Assembly: GCA_020062205.1 (NCBI GenBank)
Contig: JAGUWT010000299.1
Location: 1-7,352 of the forward strand
DNA from: Thermodesulfovibrionales bacterium
GTDB lineage: Bacteria > Nitrospirota > Thermodesulfovibrionia > Thermodesulfovibrionales > SM23-35
DNA length: 7,352 bases
Direction of reading: 5' to 3'
This document shows, in pieces, positions 1 through 7,123 of this stretch (positions are counted from its first letter, which is position 1; every line of letters begins with the position of its first letter). A program made the position numbers and the translations under genes. The notes beneath the pieces are model-generated. The model worked only from the letters and a program-made list of their open reading frames with translations, ran no database searches and had not been told where the DNA came from.

Positions 1-23
1 TAAAAAATCGCTCAACTTGGGTG

Positions 24-1238
24 TTAATATATGTTCATCCTCTGCCTTAATACCCTTATCGCAAGTAATGCCTCTGCACCGTCAACAGGGTCATCGATCC
101 TGAAATCACCGGAAAGTTCTCCTTCCATGATTCCCCTCGATGTCATGTTCATCACTGCGTTATAAAAAGGTGATGTCGGTCTTACATCAGGGAAAGGAGA
201 TTTTTCATGCCCGAAGTATGCAGTGGCTATCTTCTCATCTCCAGTGAGCTTAATCAGAACATCTTCGAGCGTAAATGCCATCTCGCCCCGTTTGACAACA
301 TCTGTTGGTTTAAAAAGATACGCCTTTGTGGTTTCATCATACTTAGGCTCAAGTCCTCTTACTTTCCACTTCATAATGATACCGATCTCCTCTTTAAACT
401 GATGAGTCAGGGTATCTGCTGGTATGAACTCGGGTTTCATTTTTGCAAGTTGTGATTCAGCAGGAATACGTCCTGCGAAAAGCTTATCGAGTTTTAACTC
501 ATCGATTAATAGTGCTGCCAAATCACCACGGGTAACTGCTTCCTTGATAGCAATCTTTTTCCCGACATCTCCAACTGTAATCCCTGCCATCGCACGGACA
601 ATCTTGTCAGTTTTCTTCCATGTCTTGTCAGCCTTTTCATGCCATTTCCCTTCTCTCTTGGCATTCAATACCTCAGCAAATTTATCCCGTGCCTTCTGGA
701 ATTCCAGTGCCTCAAGGTATGCAAGCCCCATGAAGTAGTTCAATGCCTCTGTTCCCTGGTAATAGTCCAGTTTTTTCTCGTCAACCTTGAGCTTTTTCCC
801 GTCATTAAAGGCATCCTCTGTCGTTTCAAGCCAGTCCTTGTCTTTCAAAGCAGTATGGACTCTGATCAATGCAAGTTGATAGTCAAATTTATCTTCCTCA
901 CTTTTAAAATACTTTTTCGCCATTTTGAGATTCTCAAATACTCTTTCTGCCTCTACTTTTGCAAACCCTGTATCTGTCTGCATCTTTGTCTTCTGTGACA
1001 GGACAATGGCAAGTCCGCTGTAGGCTGGTGAAAATTTCTTTTCACAGAAAATTGCCCGCTCAAACTTCTCTTTTGCTACATCAACCTTTCCTTGCTCTAA
1101 TGCATTCATCCCCATTAAATAGTGATGCGGTGGGTTGTCCTCTGGAGTGGTGCATCGTGCAACCTCTTTCTTTGCACAGCCAGAAACAACCAATATAAGA
1201 ACACCTATCAACAGTAAAATCGAATATCTTTTACCCAT
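24..1238 (-). CDS. Outer-membrane lipoprotein with TPR-like helices and C-terminal SLH-like modules
   Basis: Predicted lipoprotein of 404 residues. A short basic start (MGKRY) and hydrophobic stretch lead to the lipobox VSGC, with the acylated cysteine at residue 21; Ala at +2 predicts outer-membrane retention. Residues about 37-70 and 165-195 look like TPR helix pairs (a Y-x-x-G-x-x-A-L-x-x-G-x-x-x-x-A pattern and F-x-x-A-x-x-x-F), a protein-protein interaction scaffold. Residues about 220-399 contain three SLH-like modules: an AVTRGDLAALLIDEL half, a full one ending VVKRGEMAFTLEDVL, and a last one with FPDV, FYNAV and RGIMEG. SLH domains in other bacteria bind cell-wall polymers, so linking outer membrane to wall is a reasonable inference. 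The ATG at 1238 is chosen because AAAGGAGG lies 7 bases upstream; a TTG two codons earlier sits only 1 base from it. It is the third gene of its unit, 30 bases after the CsgG-like gene. The exact substrate or partner is unknown. Confidence 0.88.
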   Translation of the reverse strand: MGKRYSILLLIGVLILVVSGCAKKEVARCTTPEDNPPHHYLMGMNALEQGKVDVAKEKFERAIFCEKKFSPAYSGLAIVLSQKTKMQTDTGFAKVEAERVFENLKMAKKYFKSEEDKFDYQLALIRVHTALKDKDWLETTEDAFNDGKKLKVDEKKLDYYQGTEALNYFMGLAYLEALEFQKARDKFAEVLNAKREGKWHEKADKTWKKTDKIVRAMAGITVGDVGKKIAIKEAVTRGDLAALLIDELKLDKLFAGRIPAESQLAKMKPEFIPADTLTHQFKEEIGIIMKWKVRGLEPKYDETTKAYLFKPTDVVKRGEMAFTLEDVLIKLTGDEKIATAYFGHEKSPFPDVRPTSPFYNAVMNMTSRGIMEGELSGDFRIDDPVDGAEALLAIRVLRQRMNIY

Positions 1239-1245
1239 ATTCAAA

Positions 1246-1251
1246 CCTCCT
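1246..1251 (-). promoter_or_regulatory. Ribosome binding site that fixes the start of the SLH lipoprotein
   Basis: Perfect AGGAGG, 7 bases before the ATG at 1238. The in-frame TTG at 1244 begins 1 base after the motif, too close to be used. The site therefore selects MGKRY as the N-terminus. Confidence 0.85.
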
Positions 1252-1268
1252 TTAAGAGAAATGTCTAT

Positions 1269-2489
1269 TTAATAGCCCATTTTCTGATAGAACTTTTGCC
1301 CCTTCATTGGTGCCCTTTCTACAAGCTGACCAACTTTGACCCTCTTTACCTGATTCGGGTCTCCCTCTATAATGATCCATGCCTTATCTGCCTGTAATTG
1401 ATCCGTGACCTTAAGCGTGACTGGAAGTCTTACCACGTCACATGAGGACTTTCCTGTAAATGGGTCTTTAACTTCCTGAAATGTATAAGCAATGAGCTCA
1501 GAGCCAGGCTTTAAACCACTTTTTTCTCCTACATTTATAAGTGCGGCCCTCTGCTTGCCATCAGGGCTTTTCCTTGTCTGGATAATATAACCTTTAACAG
1601 TAAACCACCTTGAGAGTTCAGGTCTTGCATCAATTAATGCCTTAGAAGCAGCCTGCTTTATGCCACCGATAAGTGCATCATAATTTGGATACGGGGTTCT
1701 ACCTATGATATATTTGCCGTGTACAATCTTTGAAAAAAGGATCTCCCCTGTTTCCACATCAATAATCCTGAGTGCGATGTCAGTTTCAAGATTCCAGCCT
1801 TCCTGGCTCTCAGCCCCTGCTGCTAATGCTGTCCCTAATAGTCCGAGATGTTCAGAAAGTCCCTTCTTAATCATCTCGTAGGTCTTGTAAGAAAGGTTGA
1901 CATTATTTACAGACCCAGTAACCATGTATTTCACTCCAGCAAGCTTTCCAATCTGAACAAGTGTATTTTCATCAACCAGACCTGACATCTGAAACTTGTG
2001 CTCATCAAGTACCTTCTTCATCTCTGTTCTCGTATAGATCTTTGCCCCACCCATATTTACAATCTCATTTGTGACACCATCCTCAACACTCTCACCAAGC
2101 TTAGCATTAAACTCTCTTTCTATCCTCTGAGAGTCCTGCTGAAACTTCATTTTTTCCTTTTCGCCCCATACCACTCCTACAGCACCTGGTGCAACACCAA
2201 CTCCAGCAGCACCAACCGCTGTTCTTTCACTCGAACCCTGAACACTTGCCTGCACCACCTTCGCATATTCAAATGTTGTATTGTTGGTGAAGTTAGCCAC
2301 TGCAACCTTAAATGCTGCTGCTTCATAAGCTCCTTTACAAACCACAGGAATTGTCTCTTGCTCTGCGGTGTCTGTAACAAAAGTGGTTGGATCTATACGT
2401 GCAACTGTAGCACATGCTGAAAGCATTGAGATGATAATGAATAATGTAATATATACAACATAAGTCCTTTTTCTGTTTTTATTTTTCAT
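1269..2489 (-). CDS. CsgG/HfaB-family outer-membrane lipoprotein with FlgT-C-like tail
   Basis: Lipoprotein of 406 residues in the CsgG family, whose E. coli member forms the nonameric outer-membrane export channel for curli subunits. The signal peptide ends in the lipobox LSAC (Cys26, Ala at +2, so outer membrane). The CsgG-like core runs from about residue 58 to 290: KVAVANF, the helix with GESVEDGVTNEIV, YTRTEMKKVLDE, GKLAGVKYMVTGSV, and the strand ending in RIIDVETGEILFS, which closely matches the RVVNVSTGEIL region of E. coli CsgG as I recall it. Residues 200-235 lie where CsgG has a membrane beta-hairpin. Residues about 296-392 (VKGYIIQ, INVGEKSGLKPGSELIAY, then VTLKVTDQL and GQLVER) resemble the FlgT C-terminal domain and are absent from E. 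coli CsgG. A Gly/Ala/Val-rich stretch at 91-108 is unusual. The ATG is preceded by AAGGAGGGAG. No curli genes are nearby, so a curli role is not implied and csgG is not assigned. Confidence 0.9.
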   Translation of the reverse strand: MKNKNRKRTYVVYITLFIIISMLSACATVARIDPTTFVTDTAEQETIPVVCKGAYEAAAFKVAVANFTNNTTFEYAKVVQASVQGSSERTAVGAAGVGVAPGAVGVVWGEKEKMKFQQDSQRIEREFNAKLGESVEDGVTNEIVNMGGAKIYTRTEMKKVLDEHKFQMSGLVDENTLVQIGKLAGVKYMVTGSVNNVNLSYKTYEMIKKGLSEHLGLLGTALAAGAESQEGWNLETDIALRIIDVETGEILFSKIVHGKYIIGRTPYPNYDALIGGIKQAASKALIDARPELSRWFTVKGYIIQTRKSPDGKQRAALINVGEKSGLKPGSELIAYTFQEVKDPFTGKSSCDVVRLPVTLKVTDQLQADKAWIIIEGDPNQVKRVKVGQLVERAPMKGQKFYQKMGY

Positions 2490-2605
2490 AACAATAACTC
2501 CCTCCTTCTCTGGTCTTACTGCTCTATGAATTTAATTAAGAAAAGTTGATTTTACCCCCTTTCCAAAGTTTTTTATTCTGGAAATGAACTTCAGTTGATA
2601 TCTCA

Positions 2606-3787
2606 TTATCTTTGGTAAACCAGTGATATTGAATATTGTGAAAAGTTAACTACCTTAAAATACCCCTTTTGTTGTAAGCTATTGGCCAGATAAACTGTAT
2701 TTTCAGGGTAACTGACTACAAATTCTCCAAGTCCTTTTTCTTCGACATTCATGACCCATGCAATATTTTGGAGTGCTTCTTTAATCTCGAAATTCGTATT
2801 AAGATCGGTAATATCCTTCACCTTAATGTGGACCTTCTTAGAGATACCTTTAATATACTGACTAATCTTTTCAAGGACAACAGGGCTCAATTTCTCTGCT
2901 GCATCTTTCAGCCCGTTGGCAGTGGCATCCTCTACATTTGTTGCTAATCCTCTACCTTCTGCTGTTCCTGCCGTGAGTATAACCATTTTACCTGTACTAT
3001 CTCTGGTTACAATTCGATATGTCAGTCTGACGGTCACATTACTAAACGGCATGGCTATGCCATATCCTATGTCTTGCCCCTTTTTTGTTGAAATGGTATA
3101 GTCAAGCTTGCCTATAAGGAGTATATTTGACAGGAATTTATACATCAGGCTTCTTAATGTCATATAATTACCGCTTTTTATTGCCTTCTCGATTTCTACT
3201 GCATCTACTGCATCTGTTGGAGCAACATCAATCACCTTAAAACCCTGATCTGTAAGTCTGCCAATGAGCATTTCAGAAAGGATATTTGTCTCATCGTATT
3301 CATCTTTCATACTCATCGTATGTTTTTCTCTTTTCCCATAGGGTGTTTTTTGCGTTTCCTCTTCTTCACTAACCACCTTCGGTTTTCTTGCAGGGATAAA
3401 AACTGCGATAGAGTTGTTCAGGGCAAGTGAAGAAACTGCGTCCTTTGCCTTTGAAGGCTCTACACAAACCTCAGCTCTTACTAAGTACGTATCACCCCTG
3501 TTTTCCTCTTTCAGAACTTTATAACTGTTCACTATCCCCCTTATCTCTTTACTGACCGCATCATCAACCAATGCCATGTTCTGAACCACACTCTGTGCCT
3601 TTACTTCCACTCCGATAACCTGTTCAATGGCAGACCATTTAGCCCTTGCTATTGCCTCAGCCTTTGCGGAAGGAATATCATTCTGAATGATAACTGCTTC
3701 ACCATCGGTATTGATGCATCGCTGGGCAAGGGAAAGATTTGAACAAAACAGTAAGAAAAGGATTGTTAAAATTACTTTTTTACTCAT
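2606..3787 (-). CDS. Exported FlgT-N-like / TolB-fold-like periplasmic protein
   Basis: Predicted secreted protein of 393 residues. The Sec signal peptide MSKKVILTILFLLFCSNLSLA probably is cut after Ala21 (SLA before Q); Cys15 is not in a lipobox. Residues about 24-110 look like the FlgT N-terminal domain: a strand, a long Ala-rich helix (AKAEAIARAKWSAIEQVIG), VEV, a second helix, then IVNSYKVLKEE and a TYLVRAEVCVEP strand. FlgT is an outer-ring component of polar flagella in Vibrio. Residues about 124-310 (SIAVFIP, LSEMLIGRLTDQGFKVID, ILLIGKLDY, VTVRLTYRIV) have the alternating pattern of TolB/CsgG-type folds. The last 75 residues read as beta-alpha-beta-beta-alpha-beta, possibly a ring-building motif. 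The longest frame starts at an ATG at 3820, but the -10 box covers that codon, so the ATG at 3787 with AAAGGGG 8 bases upstream is preferred. First gene of its unit; no flagellar genes are beside it, so flgT is not assigned. Confidence 0.8.
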   Translation of the reverse strand: MSKKVILTILFLLFCSNLSLAQRCINTDGEAVIIQNDIPSAKAEAIARAKWSAIEQVIGVEVKAQSVVQNMALVDDAVSKEIRGIVNSYKVLKEENRGDTYLVRAEVCVEPSKAKDAVSSLALNNSIAVFIPARKPKVVSEEEETQKTPYGKREKHTMSMKDEYDETNILSEMLIGRLTDQGFKVIDVAPTDAVDAVEIEKAIKSGNYMTLRSLMYKFLSNILLIGKLDYTISTKKGQDIGYGIAMPFSNVTVRLTYRIVTRDSTGKMVILTAGTAEGRGLATNVEDATANGLKDAAEKLSPVVLEKISQYIKGISKKVHIKVKDITDLNTNFEIKEALQNIAWVMNVEEKGLGEFVVSYPENTVYLANSLQQKGYFKVVNFSQYSISLVYQR

Positions 3788-3795
3788 TCCACATA

Positions 3796-3802
3796 CCCCT
3801 TT
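3796..3802 (-). promoter_or_regulatory. Ribosome binding site for the FlgT-like gene
   Basis: AAAGGGG, 8 bases before the ATG at 3787. The upstream ATG at 3820 has no comparable motif and would lie at or before the predicted transcript start. Confidence 0.6.
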
Positions 3803-3815
3803 AGGTTTGTTTACT

Positions 3816-3843
3816 ATCATAATATATTCTATGATTTTGTCAA
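3816..3843 (-). promoter_or_regulatory. Sigma-70-like promoter of the FlgT-like/CsgG/SLH unit
   Basis: On the minus strand TTGACA (3843 to 3838, 6 of 6 consensus) is followed by a 16-base spacer and TATGAT (3821 to 3816, 5 of 6). Transcription would begin near 3809, giving a leader of about 22 bases before the ATG at 3787. It lies in the only gap upstream of the three envelope genes and probably drives all of them, as the later gaps hold no comparable promoter. No operator is evident. Confidence 0.72.
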
Positions 3844-3968
3844 GGGAATATTACCGATATGAACGAATCAAATTAACCCCAAAACATATTAAAACCACTT
3901 GCTAAGGCGGTCATAAGTAGACCCAAACGCTGCAAAAACAATTATCATTCTTGACATGTTTATTGTCT

Positions 3969-4034
3969 GTCATTCCGGCTTGTCCGGAATCTTTCCCCTG
4001 TTTTGAAGAAGGATCCCGGACGAGCCGGGATGAC
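3969..4034. repeat. Two-armed palindromic intergenic element (REP/BIME-like)
   Basis: Two 23-base arms, 3969-3991 and 4012-4034, are inverted copies differing at three positions; pairing can extend to 3995/4008 and leave a 12-base loop. Each arm is also a perfect 7-bp hairpin with a 5-base loop (3972-3990 and 4013-4031). Core motifs are CCGG pairs flanked by GTCAT and ATGAC. I recall similar GTCATTCCGG-type repeats scattered in many Nitrospirota and delta-proteobacterial genomes, but copy number cannot be checked here. The element begins 13 bases past the HD-GYP stop and could protect or end that mRNA. No T-tract follows it on either strand, so it is not a classical intrinsic terminator. Confidence 0.8.
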
Positions 4035-4047
4035 AAAAAGGAGTGGT

Positions 4048-5457
4048 TTAAAGCAGATATTCTGCGAGGTTTATATTGTATTTGTTCGGGTCGAGTGTTT
4101 TGACGATCGTTCTTAGATATCTCCCTGTCTCGTCTTTTTGAGCGAGGCTTACAACCGGTCCCTTCAACCTGTTCCCATTGCTGTCAATAACAATCACTAC
4201 TTTTGGCCTGTCACCCATGACCTCATTGCTTTCGAAGACAAGGCCAAGTTCTTTTGTATCAAGCATTACGAGTGTACCGATGGGGAAAACTCCAATCATA
4301 TTGATAAAAAATTTAAGGAGTACAGGGTCAAGTTGTGTCCCTGATCTTTCCATCATAATACTAATTGCTTTATCAGGAGGTATTGGAATCCTTGAATAGA
4401 CCCTTGATGATGTCATCGCATCGTATTGATCGGCAATACATACTATTTTTGAATAGAGGTCAAGATCCATATAGTTACTTACGCTCGGATATCCTGAGAA
4501 GTCGTTGTGAATATGATGCTCGAACGAGACAATAGCTGACCTGATAGCTGTGCTGTCGAACCCTCTTAATTTCAGGATTGCCCTTACACCCCCTATTGGA
4601 TGTCTCTTCATAATCTTCCATTCATCATCGGTAAGACTGCTTGGCTTATTCAATATCTCATAGGGGGTTCCGATCTTACCTATATCGTGAAAAATCGCTG
4701 TAATTCCAAGCACAGCAAGTAACTTTTTATTCAACCCTAATCTTTGTCCAAGGGCTATCGAGAGGATACTCACATTCACCATATGATAATAGGTGTATTC
4801 ATCATAATCCTTAATCGCTGTCATACCAATAAGAAGTTGCTCTTCATCTAATAAACGGTCAACCATTGCCTCGACAATCCTTTTCGACTTTTTGATATTA
4901 ACCCTTTCTCCTGCCTCGATCTTTGAAAACAACCCCTCGATATACGCTACAGCAGTAAAATATGTCTTTTTGATTATTTTTCTGGTATTGGTATCAACAT
5001 CTTCGCCTTCCTTTATCTTTTTCAACCTGTCTATCTTGATACTGGATAACGCATCAATTCCCTCTGACATCGTGTCATAAGGGGTATCCGAGAAGCCAGA
5101 TTCAATAAATGCCTTCAGGAATGTCTGGAGGTCTCTGGGATTCATAAAATCCTTAAAAATAACACTCCCGATCTCTCTTTTCTTGAATTCCCTGACAAGG
5201 AAGTTAAAGTTGATAAGATAATCGAGTGAATAACGTATTCTCATACTATTGATATAAAAAAACTCTCCTATGAGTTCCAGTAATATACTCTGTTCCGATT
5301 TTATCAGTGGGTTCAGGAGGGCAATGTATTTTTCGATAGCTGTTGTAACAGCGATGTTGCTCGGACTATGGATATTCGCAGTTCTCAGGATAATAGACAG
5401 TTGGTTGATGATATCCTTTGCACTGCTAATGAGTTCCCTGTCTTCTTTAACGGCCAA
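4048..5457 (-). CDS. HD-GYP-type cyclic-di-GMP phosphodiesterase homologue
   Basis: Protein of 469 residues (numbers here use the 471-residue form starting at the upstream TTG). HD-GYP enzymes hydrolyse c-di-GMP. The expected metal ligands can be seen: His227, His259-Asp260 with Lys263 (HDIGK), His288, His316-His317 and Asp345 (IADQYDAMTS). The signature loop reads HHIHNDFSGYP: GYP (324-326) is intact, but the Glu after HH is Ile and the usual DG is DF. SGTQLDP follows at 374-380, then an 80-residue C-terminal beta-rich extension. No receiver, PAS or membrane segment is present, so the protein is probably cytoplasmic. Residues about 14-120 appear related to the N-terminus of the HEAT protein encoded upstream. 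TTG codons occur at 5463 and 5457; the second is preferred because AAGAGG is 7 bases upstream. The start overlaps the end of the HEAT gene by 11 bases. Catalytic activity is inferred, not shown. Confidence 0.9.
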   Translation of the reverse strand: MAVKEDRELISSAKDIINQLSIILRTANIHSPSNIAVTTAIEKYIALLNPLIKSEQSILLELIGEFFYINSMRIRYSLDYLINFNFLVREFKKREIGSVIFKDFMNPRDLQTFLKAFIESGFSDTPYDTMSEGIDALSSIKIDRLKKIKEGEDVDTNTRKIIKKTYFTAVAYIEGLFSKIEAGERVNIKKSKRIVEAMVDRLLDEEQLLIGMTAIKDYDEYTYYHMVNVSILSIALGQRLGLNKKLLAVLGITAIFHDIGKIGTPYEILNKPSSLTDDEWKIMKRHPIGGVRAILKLRGFDSTAIRSAIVSFEHHIHNDFSGYPSVSNYMDLDLYSKIVCIADQYDAMTSSRVYSRIPIPPDKAISIMMERSGTQLDPVLLKFFINMIGVFPIGTLVMLDTKELGLVFESNEVMGDRPKVVIVIDSNGNRLKGPVVSLAQKDETGRYLRTIVKTLDPNKYNINLAEYLL

Positions 5458-7117
5458 GTTCAAGCCTCTTAATAGCGATTTGTGAAACCTCTCTCAGGAG
5501 CTTATTATTGACGTCACTAAATTTATAAAGGAGAGGAAGCACTTCTTTATTTCCCACAAGGCCAAGGCAGAATGCTGCACATGCCATATCTTCATAATTC
5601 CTCCCCATTCCAAAAAAGGATTTTTTCTTTAATATTCCAGCGAGATAGTCTAATACATCAGCGTCTTTCCATCTGGAGAGGATTTCATATACCTCTTTTT
5701 TCTCGTTAAAATCCCTGTCCTTAAATTGCTTCTGAGAGACCTTTTCAATGAGTATTTTTTTTGCAGCATCTGTTCCGATGTTACCGATCGCCCGTGCAGA
5801 TGCGATTCTGATTTCTACATTCGAATCATCAAGACATTCACTCAGTGACTGTAATGCTCCCTGTCCATTCATTTCACCGAGTGTCCGTATTACTTCTTTT
5901 CTGACGCGTATATCTCTATGACTCATGGTTTTTAGGAGATAATCAACAGCTCTTTTGTCCCCAATCCTTCTCAGGATAAAAACGATATTTCTGACAACAT
6001 ACCACCGTGAATCGTTCAGTTGGGCAGCCAGTTTCTGCATATCCTTTCCGCCGATGGTTATGAGTGTTTCTATGATGCTTTTCCGTGCACGAATAGTTTT
6101 CAGATCGCCGAGAATCTTTACCAGGGGTGCTATTGCATCTTTATCGAGAAAATCTGTAAATCGCTTTAAAATGTCTTCATCCACTCCGCTACTACTGTCC
6201 AGAAGCGCACCGAGCAGATTGATTATCTCTTCTGTTCCAATATATACAAAGAGCATCTTCATATATTTTTTTGCTTCATCTGTTGTGAAAGAATCATCAA
6301 GTATGCTCTTCACTTTGCCCAACGCATTGATTACCGTATGAATATCACCATGAGTCAAAGAAAACCTGATAATATCTTTCAGAAACATTATGGAATCTTC
6401 CAGGTCATCTTTCCCCTCGGCATGGGAAAAGACTTCAAAGAGTATGGTAATCAGCTTCTCCATTTTGTCAGAAGAATCCTTCTCCATCTCGCTTCCAAGC
6501 ATCTGTATTTCTTCAAATGCAGGGGGCATAATAGATACCTTCTTTTCATCCTTTACCATTCCTTCTAACCCATCTGCATAAGCCCTCTGCAGTGATTCAA
6601 CATCAGTACCCCTTCCCTTCACCGAAGTAACAGCCTTCCGTTCATAATCTTCGTCTATCTCATCCATGAGAAACGTTTCATCAACAACATACTGAATATT
6701 CTGAAAGTCTTTTTCCCAGAGGAGCGTAACCATATCGTCTTCTGACATTTTATCCTTTTCACGGTCAAAATCTACGACAATAACCTTCAAAAATTCCTCG
6801 AGTTCTTCTTGAAGCAACTCTTTCTTGAATGTAATTTCCTTGATACCGTCTTTGAATAAAAAGAGTGCCATGTTATCTTCTTTTTCAGGGTTGTAGTATA
6901 TCTGTTCTGAATCGTATACGATAGTATTCTGGCCTATCTTTAAGGTAAGCTCGTCCTGATAATCGAAAAAGCTCTTGAATCGTGTATATAAATCCTCTAA
7001 TGTCTTCACATAGATGGGATTGCCCTGGGGATACATCCTGAGTGTCTTTTTGGCTTTTATGAGTTTCTGAAGAAGCTCTTTTACAACCTTTATGTCCTTG
7101 TCTTCTGTGAGTTCCAT
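5447..7117 (-). CDS. HEAT-repeat scaffold protein with shared N-terminal module
   Basis: Soluble protein of 556 residues with no signal peptide or membrane segment. Residues about 10-115 form a helix-strand-helix module with MYPQGNP (28-34), a strand pair around LTLKIGQNTIVY, and GIKEITF...ELEEFLK (91-111); an equivalent pattern occurs at the start of the HD-GYP protein. Residues about 150-220 are an acidic, probably flexible linker. From about 328 to the end there are HEAT/Armadillo-type helix pairs, clearest at 361-391 (LNDSRWYVVRNIVFILRRIGD), 392-422 (MSHRDIRVRKEVIRTLGEM) and 423-453 (DDSNVEIRIASARAIGNIG), then less regular ones at 505-556. HEAT solenoids usually bind proteins; no enzymatic motif is seen. 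The ATG at 7117 has no Shine-Dalgarno and lies at the predicted transcript start, and no other start codon occurs before Met28. The stop overlaps the HD-GYP start, so the pair probably works together, perhaps as scaffold and phosphodiesterase. Confidence 0.88.
   Translation of the reverse strand: MELTEDKDIKVVKELLQKLIKAKKTLRMYPQGNPIYVKTLEDLYTRFKSFFDYQDELTLKIGQNTIVYDSEQIYYNPEKEDNMALFLFKDGIKEITFKKELLQEELEEFLKVIVVDFDREKDKMSEDDMVTLLWEKDFQNIQYVVDETFLMDEIDEDYERKAVTSVKGRGTDVESLQRAYADGLEGMVKDEKKVSIMPPAFEEIQMLGSEMEKDSSDKMEKLITILFEVFSHAEGKDDLEDSIMFLKDIIRFSLTHGDIHTVINALGKVKSILDDSFTTDEAKKYMKMLFVYIGTEEIINLLGALLDSSSGVDEDILKRFTDFLDKDAIAPLVKILGDLKTIRARKSIIETLITIGGKDMQKLAAQLNDSRWYVVRNIVFILRRIGDKRAVDYLLKTMSHRDIRVRKEVIRTLGEMNGQGALQSLSECLDDSNVEIRIASARAIGNIGTDAAKKILIEKVSQKQFKDRDFNEKKEVYEILSRWKDADVLDYLAGILKKKSFFGMGRNYEDMACAAFCLGLVGNKEVLPLLYKFSDVNNKLLREVSQIAIKRLELGR
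5465..5470 (-). promoter_or_regulatory. Ribosome binding site inside the HEAT gene for the HD-GYP gene
   Basis: AAGAGG within the last codons of the HEAT gene, 7 bases before the TTG at 5457 and only 1 base before the TTG at 5463. It favours the later TTG and fits translational coupling between the two genes. Confidence 0.6.
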
Positions 7118-7123
7118 ATATGA

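Noticed and set aside
207..1198. Several overlapping plus-strand reading frames opposite the SLH lipoprotein gene
   Set aside because: They lie antisense to a well-supported gene, their products are Cys/Ser/Phe-rich without domains, and they lack ribosome binding sites.
1998..2420. Plus-strand frame of 140 codons opposite the CsgG-like gene
   Set aside because: The Cys/His/Leu-rich product looks like reverse-strand read-through of a real gene, with no domain or signal.
1269..2489. Assignment as curli exporter csgG
   Set aside because: There are no csgA/B/E/F-like genes nearby, and the FlgT-C-like tail is foreign to E. coli CsgG, so only the family is named.
2490..2605. Promoter or terminator between the FlgT-like and CsgG-like genes
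   Set aside because: Only a 6-bp AT-rich stem (TTTCCA/TGGAAA) with a long loop and no T-tract is present, and no -35/-10 pair has acceptable spacing. The gene probably depends on the upstream promoter.
3937..3954. AT-rich stretch (ATTATCATT) resembling part of a Fur box
   Set aside because: Only about half of the 19-bp Fur consensus matches, and it is about 100 bases from the promoter.
3951..3980. TTGACA on the plus strand as a promoter
   Set aside because: No -10 box occurs 16-18 bases on, and no plus-strand gene follows.
3969..4034. Intrinsic terminator for the HD-GYP unit
   Set aside because: The stem is strong, but on the minus strand it is followed by AGACAATAAAC rather than a T-tract.
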